Assembly: GCA_030840185.1 (NCBI GenBank)
Contig: JAUZFY010000146.1
Location: 1-7,888, forward strand
Direction: 5' to 3'
Length of the DNA: 7,888 bases
From: Microbacteriaceae bacterium
GTDB taxonomy: Bacteria > Actinomycetota > Actinomycetes > Actinomycetales > Microbacteriaceae
Both the position numbers and the translations under genes were made by a program. The notes below the pieces were generated by a model, which saw only the letters and a list, made by a program, of their open reading frames with translations, searched no databases and was not told the origin of the DNA. Positions 1 through 6,424 of this stretch are shown in pieces. Numbering within the stretch: position 1 is the stretch's first letter; each line of letters begins with the position of its first letter.

Positions 1-141
1 AAGAGACTCGGCTTCGACACCGAAATCGAGGAATCCGGGGTGCGATCCCTTCACACTCTCACGCCAACCGAAAAGTGGAATTACGTTCGGATAGAGCCAA
101 GGCTCGTGACCGGACGACGCTTCGTCAGCAGCCGGCGGTAG
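1..141 (+). CDS. C-terminal end of an unidentified protein (partial)
   Basis: The first reading frame is open from the window edge to a TAG at 139-141 and gives 46 residues. About 70% of its codons end in G or C, as expected for a coding frame in this genome, and the stop falls 12 bases before the stop of the convergent stress-protein gene, a normal tail-to-tail arrangement. The visible sequence starts KRLGFDTEIEESG and contains TPTEKWNYVRIEP. A 'RLGF' stretch near the C-terminus followed by a beta strand is common in GNAT acetyltransferases, but this is only a resemblance and I do not recognise the family. The start and most of the gene lie outside the window. Confidence 0.45.
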   Translation, partial: KRLGFDTEIEESGVRSLHTLTPTEKWNYVRIEPRLVTGRRFVSSRR

Positions 142-153
142 TCGCGGTCCGGT

Positions 154-633
154 TCACGGACGTACCACCAGCACCGGGCACGACGCATGATGCACACACT
201 GTTCGGTCACCGACCCGAGCAGCAGACTGGCGAATCCGCCGAGCCCGCGAGATCCGAGCACCAGCATTCGATGCCCCGCGGAGAGACGCAGGAGAGTTTC
301 GGCGGGCTGACCCAGAATGGCAAGGTGCCGGACGGGAACCGACGGATGCTTCGCAACAACCGCGCGCGAATCGGTGATCAGTTGCTCGCGAACGGCTGCG
401 GTGATCTCGTCGAATGACGCGACAAAGCCGCGGTCGAAGAGCGCACCGTGCGGAGCGGTGTCGATGCTCCAACAGCGCACGATCACGACGGGCGCGTTCA
501 AGCCTTCCGCGATGGTCAACGCGGCCTCGAGCGACTTCTTGGATCCGGCGGAGCCGTCATTGCCGACGATGATGCTCTCGGCCGGGATCGTTCCAGGAAC
601 GGCGTTTGCGCTGGTGTTCGGTTGTTCGGACAT
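154..633 (-). CDS. Universal stress protein (UspA family)
   Basis: A 159-residue single-domain universal stress protein, the usual size for the family. After a disordered tail of about 18 residues, IIVGNDGS (21-28) forms the first strand and the adenine-side loop with Asp26. The C-terminal nucleotide-binding signature G-2x-G-9x-G-S is intact: Gly127, Gly130, Gly140 and Ser141, followed by the last strand CPVLVV (152-157). This predicts an ATP-binding cytosolic protein linked to survival under stress or non-growth; the exact role of such proteins is usually unknown. The start at 633 was chosen because AAGAGGA lies 5 bases upstream of it. An ATG at 648 (five residues longer) and a far upstream one at 768 have no good ribosome binding site. 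It is monocistronic here and converges with the fragment at 1-141. Confidence 0.9.
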   Translation of the reverse strand: MSEQPNTSANAVPGTIPAESIIVGNDGSAGSKKSLEAALTIAEGLNAPVVIVRCWSIDTAPHGALFDRGFVASFDEITAAVREQLITDSRAVVAKHPSVPVRHLAILGQPAETLLRLSAGHRMLVLGSRGLGGFASLLLGSVTEQCVHHASCPVLVVRP

Positions 634-733
634 CGGGTTCCTCTTCATTGATGGACCAGTGTTCTCGTAGATCTGGTTCAAGCATGCGGGTAAGAGGAGG
701 TCTGTCGAGCGATCGCCGCCTAATCCCCCACAC

Positions 734-812
734 GAAAACGCAGGAGATTCACCACGGGAGGAGCGCATTCGGCGGACTTTGCCGCGAACGGTGGTGTTTC
801 TCCTGCGTTTTC
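734..812. repeat. 22-bp inverted repeat with 35-base loop
   Basis: The left arm (734-755) reads GAAAACGCAGGAGA-TT-CACCAC and the right arm (791-812) reads GTGGTG-TT-TCTCCTGCGTTTTC. The arms are complementary at 20 of 22 positions, with a perfect outer 14-bp stem, a 2-base mismatch and a perfect inner 6-bp stem. The outer ends are A4 and T4 around a GC-rich stem, so on either strand it looks like a hairpin with a short T run. It lies between two divergent genes, where neither needs a terminator. It could be an interspersed palindromic element, a short terminal-inverted-repeat element or a protein-binding site. The repeat itself is read directly; its nature is inference. Confidence 0.85.
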
Positions 813-869
813 AGTCGGCGGATGGCGCGGCGCGGTCGATCGCCCCGCGAGTCGAACCTGCCACTGCGG

Positions 870-898
870 TTGTCCTCGTGGGTGCTCCCCTCTAGGGT
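870..898 (+). promoter_or_regulatory. Probable promoter of the RibD-C/DHFR-like gene
   Basis: TTGTCC (870-875) and TAGGGT (893-898) are separated by exactly 17 bases, matching the housekeeping sigma pattern of high-GC Gram-positives. Transcription would begin near 905, giving a leader of about 30 nt that contains the GGGAGG ribosome binding site at 926-931. Confidence 0.55.
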
Positions 899-935
899 CG
901 GAGCCAGCGGCACGTGCACTAAACCGGGAGGCCTC

Positions 936-1496
936 ATGGGCAAACTGATCTACTCCGCGATTGCCTCGCTTGACGGGTATGTGGCCGACGAGTCCGGCAA
1001 TTTCGACTGGAGCGAACCGGACGAGGAATTGCACACCTACGTCAACGATCGGGAGCGACCGATCGGCACCTACCTGTACGGGCGGCGGATGTATGACGTG
1101 ATGGTATTCTGGGAATCGGCGCACACGATGACCGCGCTGCCCGCGTTCATCCGGGATTACGCCCAGATTTGGCGGTCGGCGGACAAGATCGTCTATTCAA
1201 GGACGCTTGACGAGGCAGCGAGCACGAAGACTCGTATCGAGAAGCGATTCGATGCTGACGCGGTTCGGCAGTTGAAGTCGTCATCGGAACGAGACATGAG
1301 CGTCGGTGGCCCCGAACTGGCCGGCCGGGCGATAAGGGCCGGCCTCGTTGACGAGATCCACGTGTTCGTCACCCCCGTCGTTGTGGGAGGCGGGAACGGT
1401 TTCCTGCCCGACGGGGTACACCTCACCCTCGACCTCATCGCCGAACATCGGTTCGCAAACGGAGTCGTGCATCTCGGATACCGCGTCACGAACTGA
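936..1496 (+). CDS. Dihydrofolate reductase / RibD C-terminal domain family protein
   Basis: A 186-residue stand-alone protein of the RibD-C / DHFR-like fold (bacterial 'dihydrofolate reductase family protein'). Visible family motifs are the N-terminal strand and loop SLDGYVAD (11-18), LYGRRMYDVM (47-56), and the C-terminal nucleotide-binding region with SVGGPELAGRAI (122-133) and VTPVVVGGGNGFLP (145-158). The family binds NAD(P)H, but the substrates of these short actinobacterial members are mostly unknown, so real folate or riboflavin reduction should not be assumed. The ATG at 936 was chosen because GGGAGG sits 4 bases before it and the family sequence begins there (KLIYSAIASLDG). The frame is open as far back as 606, but that extension looks non-coding. 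It appears monocistronic. Confidence 0.88.
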   Translation: MGKLIYSAIASLDGYVADESGNFDWSEPDEELHTYVNDRERPIGTYLYGRRMYDVMVFWESAHTMTALPAFIRDYAQIWRSADKIVYSRTLDEAASTKTRIEKRFDADAVRQLKSSSERDMSVGGPELAGRAIRAGLVDEIHVFVTPVVVGGGNGFLPDGVHLTLDLIAEHRFANGVVHLGYRVTN

Positions 1497-1630
1497 GGCG
1501 CCCCCCTCGCTCGGCCAACCATCAGCTCGACGGTGCACTTCTTCGATTCAGCGTCCCGGAAAGGCGATCCGCCAAAGGGAGCTGTCCCGAGCGCCCAGGG
1601 TGGCGCACCGAACAACGAGGGACGACGGGG

Positions 1631-1636
1631 TAGCTT
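1631..1636 (+). promoter_or_regulatory. -10 box of a probable leaderless promoter
   Basis: TAGCTT lies at -12 to -7 relative to the A of the ATG at 1643, the spacing expected if transcription starts on the start codon itself. There is no well-placed Shine-Dalgarno sequence (only CGGGG, about 12 bases away). No clear -35 box is present, as is common for such promoters in actinobacteria. Confidence 0.45.
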
Positions 1637-1642
1637 GATCCC

Positions 1643-2089
1643 ATGGATACCTTGTTTACAGTTTTGCACGTCGTCGGAGCAGTCTTCATTGTGGGGCCGA
1701 TGGCGATTCTGCCGATGACCGCCATGCGCGCGCTTCGTTCCGAGAACTACGCCCAGGTGGCAACCCTCGCGAAGTCGACGGCTGTATTCAGCTATCTGTC
1801 CCTCATCGTTTTCGTGCTCGGCTTCGCGGTCCTCGGCATGAGCGCTCCCAAGGACAACCTGTCGTTCACCACCCCGTGGATCCTGATCTCGGTGATCGCG
1901 TATGCGGTCGCCATCGTGCTGAGCCTGGTGGTCGTTGTGCCGGCGATGCGTCGGGCCGCCGAAGCGCCAGCCGGACCGTCCTCCGGGTCTCCTGCTGCGC
2001 CACGGTCGAATGCGGCGGTGAGCGCCGGATCCGGCGTCGTGAGCCTGCTCCTGCTCTTGGTGGTCGTACTGATGGTGTGGAAGCCGTAG
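1643..2089 (+). CDS. Small integral membrane protein, DUF2269-like
   Basis: A 148-residue protein with four hydrophobic segments: about 3-25 (TLFTVLHVVGAVFIVGP), 46-66, 76-100 and 126-146. The opening with a helix carrying LHVVGAVFIVG, the total length and the four-helix layout resemble the DUF2269 family of bacterial inner-membrane proteins of unknown function. A proline-, alanine- and serine-rich linker (about 106-125) precedes the last helix and is probably exposed. The start codon seems leaderless, with a TAGCTT -10 box directly upstream. The gene is alone on its strand and converges with the ROK regulator, with 24 bases between the stops. Membrane location is well supported; the family assignment is moderate and no function is proposed. 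Confidence 0.78.
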   Translation: MDTLFTVLHVVGAVFIVGPMAILPMTAMRALRSENYAQVATLAKSTAVFSYLSLIVFVLGFAVLGMSAPKDNLSFTTPWILISVIAYAVAIVLSLVVVVPAMRRAAEAPAGPSSGSPAAPRSNAAVSAGSGVVSLLLLLVVVLMVWKP

Positions 2090-2113
2090 CGAAAACACAC
2101 GAGGCCCGCAGGG

Positions 2114-3304
2114 CTAGAGTTCCTCCGTCATCGCCCCAATCGACTCTGGCGAGAGGGCGTGATGTAGGGCGAGCACGCTCGCACCGAGAACGGCCGCTTT
2201 TTCGGCCACTCGCGACTGCAGGATCGAAAGGTGCTGCGTGGCCAGCGGCGTCGAACGCTGGTACACGACCTCACGCACGCCGGCGAGAAGGTGCTCGCCC
2301 ACCCGGCTCACGGATCCTCCCAGCACGATCACCGACGGGTTTACCAGGCTGATGCACGTGGTGAGCACTTCGCCGATGTCGCGCCCGGCCTGTCGAACGG
2401 CGCGGATCGCGTCCAGGTCGTTGTGTCGAACCAAATCGGCGACGTCGTTCATATTCGCGACGTCGGCCCCGGTCTCCCGAAGCTGTGCGGCGATCGCCGG
2501 GCCGGATGCCATCGCCTCGAGGCATCCGAAGTTTCCGCACGGGCACGCGACGCCGGAACCACGTTCAATTCGGACGTGGCCGATGTCACCAGCCGAGCCC
2601 TGTGCGCCGCGCTGAAGCGACCCTCCGGAGATTATCCCGGCTCCAATGCCGGTTGCCACCTTTACGAACAGAAGGTCGGTGACATCCGGGAAGGAGCTGG
2701 TCTGTTCCCCGATAGCCATGATGTTCACGTCATTGTCGACAAGGGCCGGCACTCCGAGTTCGCCGAGCACCCAACCGGGAACGTCGAAGCCATCCCATCC
2801 CGGCATGATCGGCGGATTAACCGGTTTTCCCGTGTCGTGCTCGACGGGTCCGGGCAGACCCATCCCCACGGCAAGGAGATCCGCCTCCGTGCGCCCGAGC
2901 TCCCCAAGCAAGCCGCGACTCTCCGTGCCGAACCAGCCGAGAACGGCCTCCGGCCCATCCGCGATGGGGCGGGCCGTACGCCGGGTCAAGAGGATGTCGC
3001 CGGCGAGATCGGCGACGGCGATTGTGGCGTGCGTCGCCCCAAAGTCGGCCCCGATCACCACCCGTGCAGTCGGATTCAGGGCGAACTGCGATGGTGGCCG
3101 TCCGCCGCTGGATGCCGCCCCGCCGGTCGGGCCGATCAGCCCGGTTGCGCGGAGCGCCTCCAGCCGGAGGGCGACAGTGGAGCGGGCGAGTCCGGTGATC
3201 GACGAGAGCTCGGCGCGGGTCCGCGGCTGCCCGTCCCTGAGCAGCTGAAAAATGTCGCTCGCGCCGACAAAGCCGAGCGTGCTGGGCTTTCTGGGGGGCT
3301 CCAT
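2114..3304 (-). CDS. ROK-family transcriptional repressor
   Basis: The protein has 396 residues from this start, typical of ROK repressors with a DNA-binding head. Numbered from the alternative start at 3322 (402 aa), a winged helix-turn-helix covers about 22-64 (RTRAELSSITGLARSTV at 34-50) and a wing follows at 66-80. The actin-like ROK sugar domain begins with GADFGATHATIAVAD (91-105), then GMGLPGPVE (153-161) and VDNDVN (195-200). The family zinc site is complete: His249, Cys260, Cys262 and Cys267 in CPCGNFGCLEA. Asp198 at the kinase catalytic position is present, but the N-terminal head marks it as a regulator. Neither the ATG at 3304 nor that at 3322 has a ribosome binding site; I prefer 3304 because the extra six codons are AT-rich and unusual. 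It diverges from the sugar operon, which it most likely represses until a sugar ligand binds. Confidence 0.9.
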   Translation of the reverse strand: MEPPRKPSTLGFVGASDIFQLLRDGQPRTRAELSSITGLARSTVALRLEALRATGLIGPTGGAASSGGRPPSQFALNPTARVVIGADFGATHATIAVADLAGDILLTRRTARPIADGPEAVLGWFGTESRGLLGELGRTEADLLAVGMGLPGPVEHDTGKPVNPPIMPGWDGFDVPGWVLGELGVPALVDNDVNIMAIGEQTSSFPDVTDLLFVKVATGIGAGIISGGSLQRGAQGSAGDIGHVRIERGSGVACPCGNFGCLEAMASGPAIAAQLRETGADVANMNDVADLVRHNDLDAIRAVRQAGRDIGEVLTTCISLVNPSVIVLGGSVSRVGEHLLAGVREVVYQRSTPLATQHLSILQSRVAEKAAVLGASVLALHHALSPESIGAMTEEL

Positions 3305-3335
3305 ACGGAAAGTAAAGCACATACTGTCGACGAAC

Positions 3336-3347
3336 CGAATAGATTCG
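3336..3347. promoter_or_regulatory. Palindrome CGAATAGATTCG, possible operator
   Basis: The 5-bp arms CGAAT and ATTCG are perfect around a 2-base centre, in the space between the ROK gene and the operon. The centre lies 43 bp upstream of the centre of GACTTAAGTC, close to four helical turns. It may be an auxiliary regulator site or part of the ROK gene's own promoter region. Confidence 0.3.
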
Positions 3348-3370
3348 ACTCACCGACCGACCACTTTTGC

Positions 3371-3398
3371 TTGTGCTTCGACTTAAGTCAGTTACACT
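3371..3398 (+). promoter_or_regulatory. Operon promoter (TTGTGC-16-TACACT)
   Basis: The -35 box TTGTGC is at 3371-3376 and the -10 box TACACT at 3393-3398, with a 16-base spacer. It is the best promoter match in the window and faces the catabolic operon. Transcription from about 3405 would give a 60-nt leader before the first gene. Confidence 0.6.
3380..3389. promoter_or_regulatory. Palindrome GACTTAAGTC, probable ROK operator
   Basis: A perfect 10-bp AT-centred palindrome fills the spacer between the -35 and -10 boxes of the operon promoter, so a bound dimer would block RNA polymerase. Its position beside the divergent ROK repressor makes that protein the likely binder. The palindrome is seen directly; the partner is inferred. 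Confidence 0.5.
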
Positions 3399-3450
3399 CG
3401 TCACAGCGCGAACGGGATGAAGAGAAATTCATCGGCGCCGAACGCAGATC

Positions 3451-3457
3451 AAAGGAG
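3451..3457 (+). promoter_or_regulatory. Strong ribosome binding site that sets the start of the first operon gene
   Basis: AAAGGAG lies 7 bases before the ATG at 3465. The in-frame ATG 48 bases upstream (3417) has no such sequence, so the shorter start is favoured. Confidence 0.85.
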
Positions 3458-3464
3458 ATATTTC

Positions 3465-4211
3465 ATGGCCAGTGGCCCGCTTTCCGTCCAGCTTTACACG
3501 GTGAGGGACGCCCTCGCGGCTGACCTTCCGGGCACGCTCCGTCGAGTCGCGGATCTGGGATATCGCAACGTCGAGCTCTTCGGTTTCGTTGACCTCGCCG
3601 ACAAGTACAGCGAGATCCTCCCGTCCGTGGGTCTTTCCGCTCCTTCCGCTCATGCCCGTCTCATCGGACAAGACACCGCGGCCATTTTCGCCGCCGCACA
3701 GAAGATCGGTATCGTGACGGTCATCGACCCGCACATCGACCGCACCCTGTGGAACGATCGCTCCGACATCGAAAGGCAAGCGGCGCTGCTGAACGAGATT
3801 GCCAAGTCCGGCGCAGATCACGGTCTTCGCATCGGCTACCACAACCACTGGTGGGAGACCGAGTCCCGTATCGACGGGACCACCGCGCTCGAGATCTTTG
3901 CTGACGCCCTCGACCCAGCCGTTGTGCTGGAGGTCGACACCTACTGGGCTGAGGTCGGCGGAGTCTCCGCAATCGATCTGCTTGGTCGTCTCGGGGATCG
4001 AGTTCAGCTCATCCACGTCAAGGATGGTGCGGTCTCGCAAGATGACCAGGACCAGACCGCGGTCGGATCCGGCACGCTCGATGTGCTCGGGATTCTCGCC
4101 GCGGCACCACACGCCCTGCCGGTCGTCGAACTCGACGGCTTCAACGGGGATGTCTTCGACGCGCTCCGCGACAGCTTCAGCTACCTGACGTCGAACGGTG
4201 TGAAGGCATGA
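3465..4211 (+). CDS. Sugar isomerase/epimerase-like TIM barrel protein (short type)
   Basis: A 248-residue xylose-isomerase-like TIM barrel (AP-endonuclease-2 superfamily, with IolE/IolI and the E. coli 3-keto-sugar epimerase YcjR). It opens with SVQLYTVRDAL (7-17), typical of short members. Likely metal-site and acid-base residues are in YHNHWWE (125-131), EVDTYW (156-161, Asp158), IHVKD (183-187, His184) and VELD (221-224, Glu222). Members act on keto/aldo sugars by enolisation: isomerisation, epimerisation, dehydration or hydration, usually with Mn2+ or a similar ion. It is the first operon gene, with a strong AAAGGAG site, and its stop overlaps the next start by ATGA, implying translational coupling. 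In a 3-keto-sugar route it could be the hydratase, eliminating enzyme or epimerase. Fold assignment is firm; the reaction is not known. Confidence 0.88.
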   Translation: MASGPLSVQLYTVRDALAADLPGTLRRVADLGYRNVELFGFVDLADKYSEILPSVGLSAPSAHARLIGQDTAAIFAAAQKIGIVTVIDPHIDRTLWNDRSDIERQAALLNEIAKSGADHGLRIGYHNHWWETESRIDGTTALEIFADALDPAVVLEVDTYWAEVGGVSAIDLLGRLGDRVQLIHVKDGAVSQDDQDQTAVGSGTLDVLGILAAAPHALPVVELDGFNGDVFDALRDSFSYLTSNGVKA

Positions 4212-5314
4212 GCCGCGCCGGACGGGTCGGCGTCGGTGTCATCGGAGCCGGAGTCATCAGCTCTCAGTACCTCGATAACCTCACGGTCTTCCCAGACCTG
4301 GAGGTGCTGTTCGTCGCCGACATCGATCTGGACCGCGCGAGCGCGCAAGCGGCCAAGTACGGCATCCCGGGCAGCGGAACGGTTGCAGAGCTTCTTGCCA
4401 ATCCGGACATCGAGATTGTCGTAAACCTCACCATTCCCGCCGCGCACGTCGAGGTGGCACTTCAGGCGCTGGCCGCAGGCAAGAACGTGTGGACCGAGAA
4501 GCCCTTCGCCCTCGATCGCGAGAGCGGTCGGAAACTGCTGGACGAGGCCGACCGGCTCGGGCTGCGTGTCGCGACCGCGCCGGATACCTTCCTCGGTGCC
4601 GGGCTGCAAACCGCCCTTCGCCTCATGGCCGAGGGAGCCATCGGAACGCCACTGACGGCCCTCGCACTCATGCAGTCCCCCGGGCCGGATTCGTGGCATC
4701 CGAATCCCGAGTTCCTCTTCCAGGAGGGCGGCGGACCGCTGTTCGACATCGGCCCGTACTATCTCACCACGCTCGTTCAGGCCTTCGGGCCGGTGCGAAG
4801 GGTGACGGCGGCCCAGTCGACATCCCGAGCGGTTCGAGTAATCGGATCCGGCCCGCGCGCCGGCACCCAGTTCGATGTGACGGTCCCGTCCCATCACAGC
4901 GCCCTCCTCGACTTCGAGAACGGCGCTTCCGCGCAGGTGATTTTCAGCTTCGAGTCGCATCGCAAGCGCACCGGATTCATCGAGGTTTCCGGCACCAAGG
5001 CAACCATCGAGTTGCCTGACCCGAACAACTTCGACGGTGACTCGGTGATCTTCGACGAGGCGAACGAAGACGGGAAGACCGTGGAAGCGGTTGGGTCCAT
5101 TTCGAGCCGCGGTACCGGTGTGGCGGAGCTCGCGCAATCGATCCGCGCCGGCCGACCGGAACGGGCAGCGGGCGCGCAGGCATTCCATGTTCTCGACATC
5201 ATGGTGTCAATTTCCGAGTCGGCTCGTCTCGGCGAGTCGGTTCCCATCACGAGCAGCTTCACCAAGGCTCCCCCGGTTCCTGAGGGCTGGGATCCCAAGG
5301 TGGCAACGCTGTGA
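4208..5314 (+). CDS. Gfo/Idh/MocA-family NAD(P)-dependent oxidoreductase 1
   Basis: The protein has 368 residues. The N-terminal Rossmann domain has GVIGAG (10-15), and Asp38-Asp40 at the end of strand 2 are placed to select NAD over NADP. EKP (97-99) supplies the conserved lysine. The C-terminal domain contains GGGPLFDIGPYY (174-185): at the usual D-x3-H catalytic site Asp180 is kept but the histidine is replaced by Tyr184, as I recall for a recognised Gfo subgroup carrying 'GPYY'. Such enzymes oxidise or reduce a sugar hydroxyl/ketone, often at C3. It starts inside the stop of the previous gene (ATGA) and ends 12 bases before oxidoreductase 2. Paired with that enzyme, it may do the opposite redox step (for example final ketone reduction) and recycle the cofactor; this role is inference. 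Confidence 0.92.
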   Translation: MSRAGRVGVGVIGAGVISSQYLDNLTVFPDLEVLFVADIDLDRASAQAAKYGIPGSGTVAELLANPDIEIVVNLTIPAAHVEVALQALAAGKNVWTEKPFALDRESGRKLLDEADRLGLRVATAPDTFLGAGLQTALRLMAEGAIGTPLTALALMQSPGPDSWHPNPEFLFQEGGGPLFDIGPYYLTTLVQAFGPVRRVTAAQSTSRAVRVIGSGPRAGTQFDVTVPSHHSALLDFENGASAQVIFSFESHRKRTGFIEVSGTKATIELPDPNNFDGDSVIFDEANEDGKTVEAVGSISSRGTGVAELAQSIRAGRPERAAGAQAFHVLDIMVSISESARLGESVPITSSFTKAPPVPEGWDPKVATL

Positions 5315-5326
5315 TGAGCCTCTGAG

Positions 5327-6424
5327 GTGGGATCGCGCACACCACTAGGGGTGGGATTTATTGGTGCCGGCTTCATGGCCACGGTGCACAGCCGGGCCGC
5401 GAGATCCGACGGTGCGATCCTCGCCGCCGTGGTCACCTCTGGCGGGGCGGGTTCTGCCCGCGTCGCCGAGGCCCTCGGGTTCGAACGCTCGTACGACTCG
5501 GCCGAGCAACTGCTGGCGGATGATGACATTCAGGTTGTGCACATCGTCACACCGAACGTCACGCATTTCGAGTTCGCCCTCGCGGCGCTCGATGCCGGAA
5601 AGCATGTCGTGTGCGAGAAACCGCTGACGACTAACACCGAGGATGCCCGGACGCTGGTCGCGGCCGCCGCGGGCGCGGGCGTGTCGGCCACCGTGCCGTT
5701 CGTCTACCGCTTCCATCCGATGGTGCGGGAGGCACGTGCACGGGTTCGCTCCGGGGAGACCGGCGCGCTGCTGAGCATTCAGGCGAGCTACCTTCAGGAC
5801 TGGCTTCTCGAGCCTTCCGACGACAATTGGCGGGTCGATAAGAACGTGGGTGGCCCGTCCCGCGCGTTTGCCGATATTGGGTCGCACCTGTGCGACCTGC
5901 TTGAGTTTGTGACGGGCGACCACATCGCTCGGGTGCAGGCGGTCACCAAAACGGTGTTCGCCGATCGGGCAATGAACCGAACGGTGACAACCGAAGACCT
6001 CGCAGCAGTCCTGCTCGAGACTCGCGGCGGCGTCGTCGGCACTCTTCTCGTGTCGCAGGTCGCGCCCGGTCGAAAGAACCGACTGCAATTCGAGATCTCC
6101 GGAGCCGAGCAGACCGTTGAGTTCAATCAGGAGGATCCCGAGTCGCTATGGCTTGGGCGCCGTCAGGGTTCTCAACTGTTGCGCCGCGATCTCGAGTTGA
6201 GCGCCGATGCCATGCGCCTCTCGGTGCTTCCGCCGGGGCATCCGCTCGGGTATCAAGACGCGTTCAACGCGTTTATCGCGGACAGCTATGCGAACGTGCG
6301 CGGTGAACCGCGCGATGGTCTTCCGACCTTCGAGGACGGGCTGCGCGCCGTGATTATCACCGACGCAGTGCTCGAATCAGCAGCAACAGACTCATGGGTC
6401 GTAGTAGAAGAGGAATCCGCATGA
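5327..6424 (+). CDS. Gfo/Idh/MocA-family oxidoreductase 2, levoglucosan-dehydrogenase-like
   Basis: The protein has 365 residues. The nucleotide-binding loop is GFIGAGFM (10-17), followed by CEKPL (96-100). The C-terminal domain has YLQDW (155-159), WRVDKNVGG (168-176) and a classical catalytic DIGSH (183-187, Asp183 and His187). The combination of YLQDW, an 'SWR..K' segment and DI.(S/T)H matches my memory of levoglucosan 3-dehydrogenase and its relatives, which oxidise C3 of a pyranose with NAD+. I could not align sequences, so this is a subfamily suggestion. The start is a GTG at 5327: a stop at 5315-5317 blocks any longer form, and no strong ribosome binding site precedes it. A second GTG at 5351 would remove the strand before the glycine motif and is less likely. 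The 3' end overlaps the next gene by ATGA. Confidence 0.9.
   Translation: MGSRTPLGVGFIGAGFMATVHSRAARSDGAILAAVVTSGGAGSARVAEALGFERSYDSAEQLLADDDIQVVHIVTPNVTHFEFALAALDAGKHVVCEKPLTTNTEDARTLVAAAAGAGVSATVPFVYRFHPMVREARARVRSGETGALLSIQASYLQDWLLEPSDDNWRVDKNVGGPSRAFADIGSHLCDLLEFVTGDHIARVQAVTKTVFADRAMNRTVTTEDLAAVLLETRGGVVGTLLVSQVAPGRKNRLQFEISGAEQTVEFNQEDPESLWLGRRQGSQLLRRDLELSADAMRLSVLPPGHPLGYQDAFNAFIADSYANVRGEPRDGLPTFEDGLRAVIITDAVLESAATDSWVVVEEESA

Larger units (their letters stand above)
634..935. other. Divergent intergenic region, about 300 bases
   Basis: This gap separates the divergently read stress-protein and RibD-C-like genes. It holds the large inverted repeat at 734-812 and the promoter at 870-898, listed separately. 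Short frames cross it on both strands, but none has a ribosome binding site or recognisable protein content. A - strand promoter for the stress gene should lie between about 650 and 735. TCGACA with a CATGCT about 16 bases on is the best pair I see there, and it is weak. Confidence 0.6.

Noticed and set aside
286..295. ACGCAGGAGA inside the stress-protein gene, same as part of the 734-812 repeat arm
   Set aside because: The match is only 10 bases, in coding sequence, with no inverted partner nearby; chance or codon usage explains it.
606..935. N-terminal extension of the RibD-C-like protein
   Set aside because: The extension would cross the inverted repeat and the promoter, has no family similarity, and a good GGGAGG site precedes the ATG at 936.
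1591..1606. Hairpin GCGCC-CAGGGT-GGCGC after the RibD-C-like gene
   Set aside because: The 5-bp stem has no T run and lies about 95 bases past the stop; such hairpins arise by chance in GC-rich DNA.
1193..2098. Long - strand open frame (301 codons) across two + strand genes
   Set aside because: It lies opposite the RibD-C-like and DUF2269-like genes and the gap between them; its product is low-complexity and basic with no family motif.
2102..2116. Small hairpin GCCC-GCA-GGGC between convergent stops as a terminator
   Set aside because: The stem is only 4 bp (5 with a wobble) and overlaps the ROK stop; the T run on the - strand is distant and broken.
3417..3464. Sixteen-codon N-terminal extension of the first operon gene
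   Set aside because: The ATG at 3417 lacks a ribosome binding site, and AAAGGAG sits 7 bases before the ATG at 3465, where the family sequence begins.
2231..3523. Long + strand open frame (430 codons) opposite the ROK gene
   Set aside because: It is antisense to a clear ROK repressor, its product is Arg/His/Gly-rich with no recognisable motif, and it would run across the divergent promoter. High-GC genes commonly give such mirror frames.
4181..5188. Long - strand open frame (335 codons) opposite oxidoreductase 1
   Set aside because: The + strand encodes an unmistakable Gfo/Idh/MocA enzyme with intact motifs; the antisense product has no domain features.
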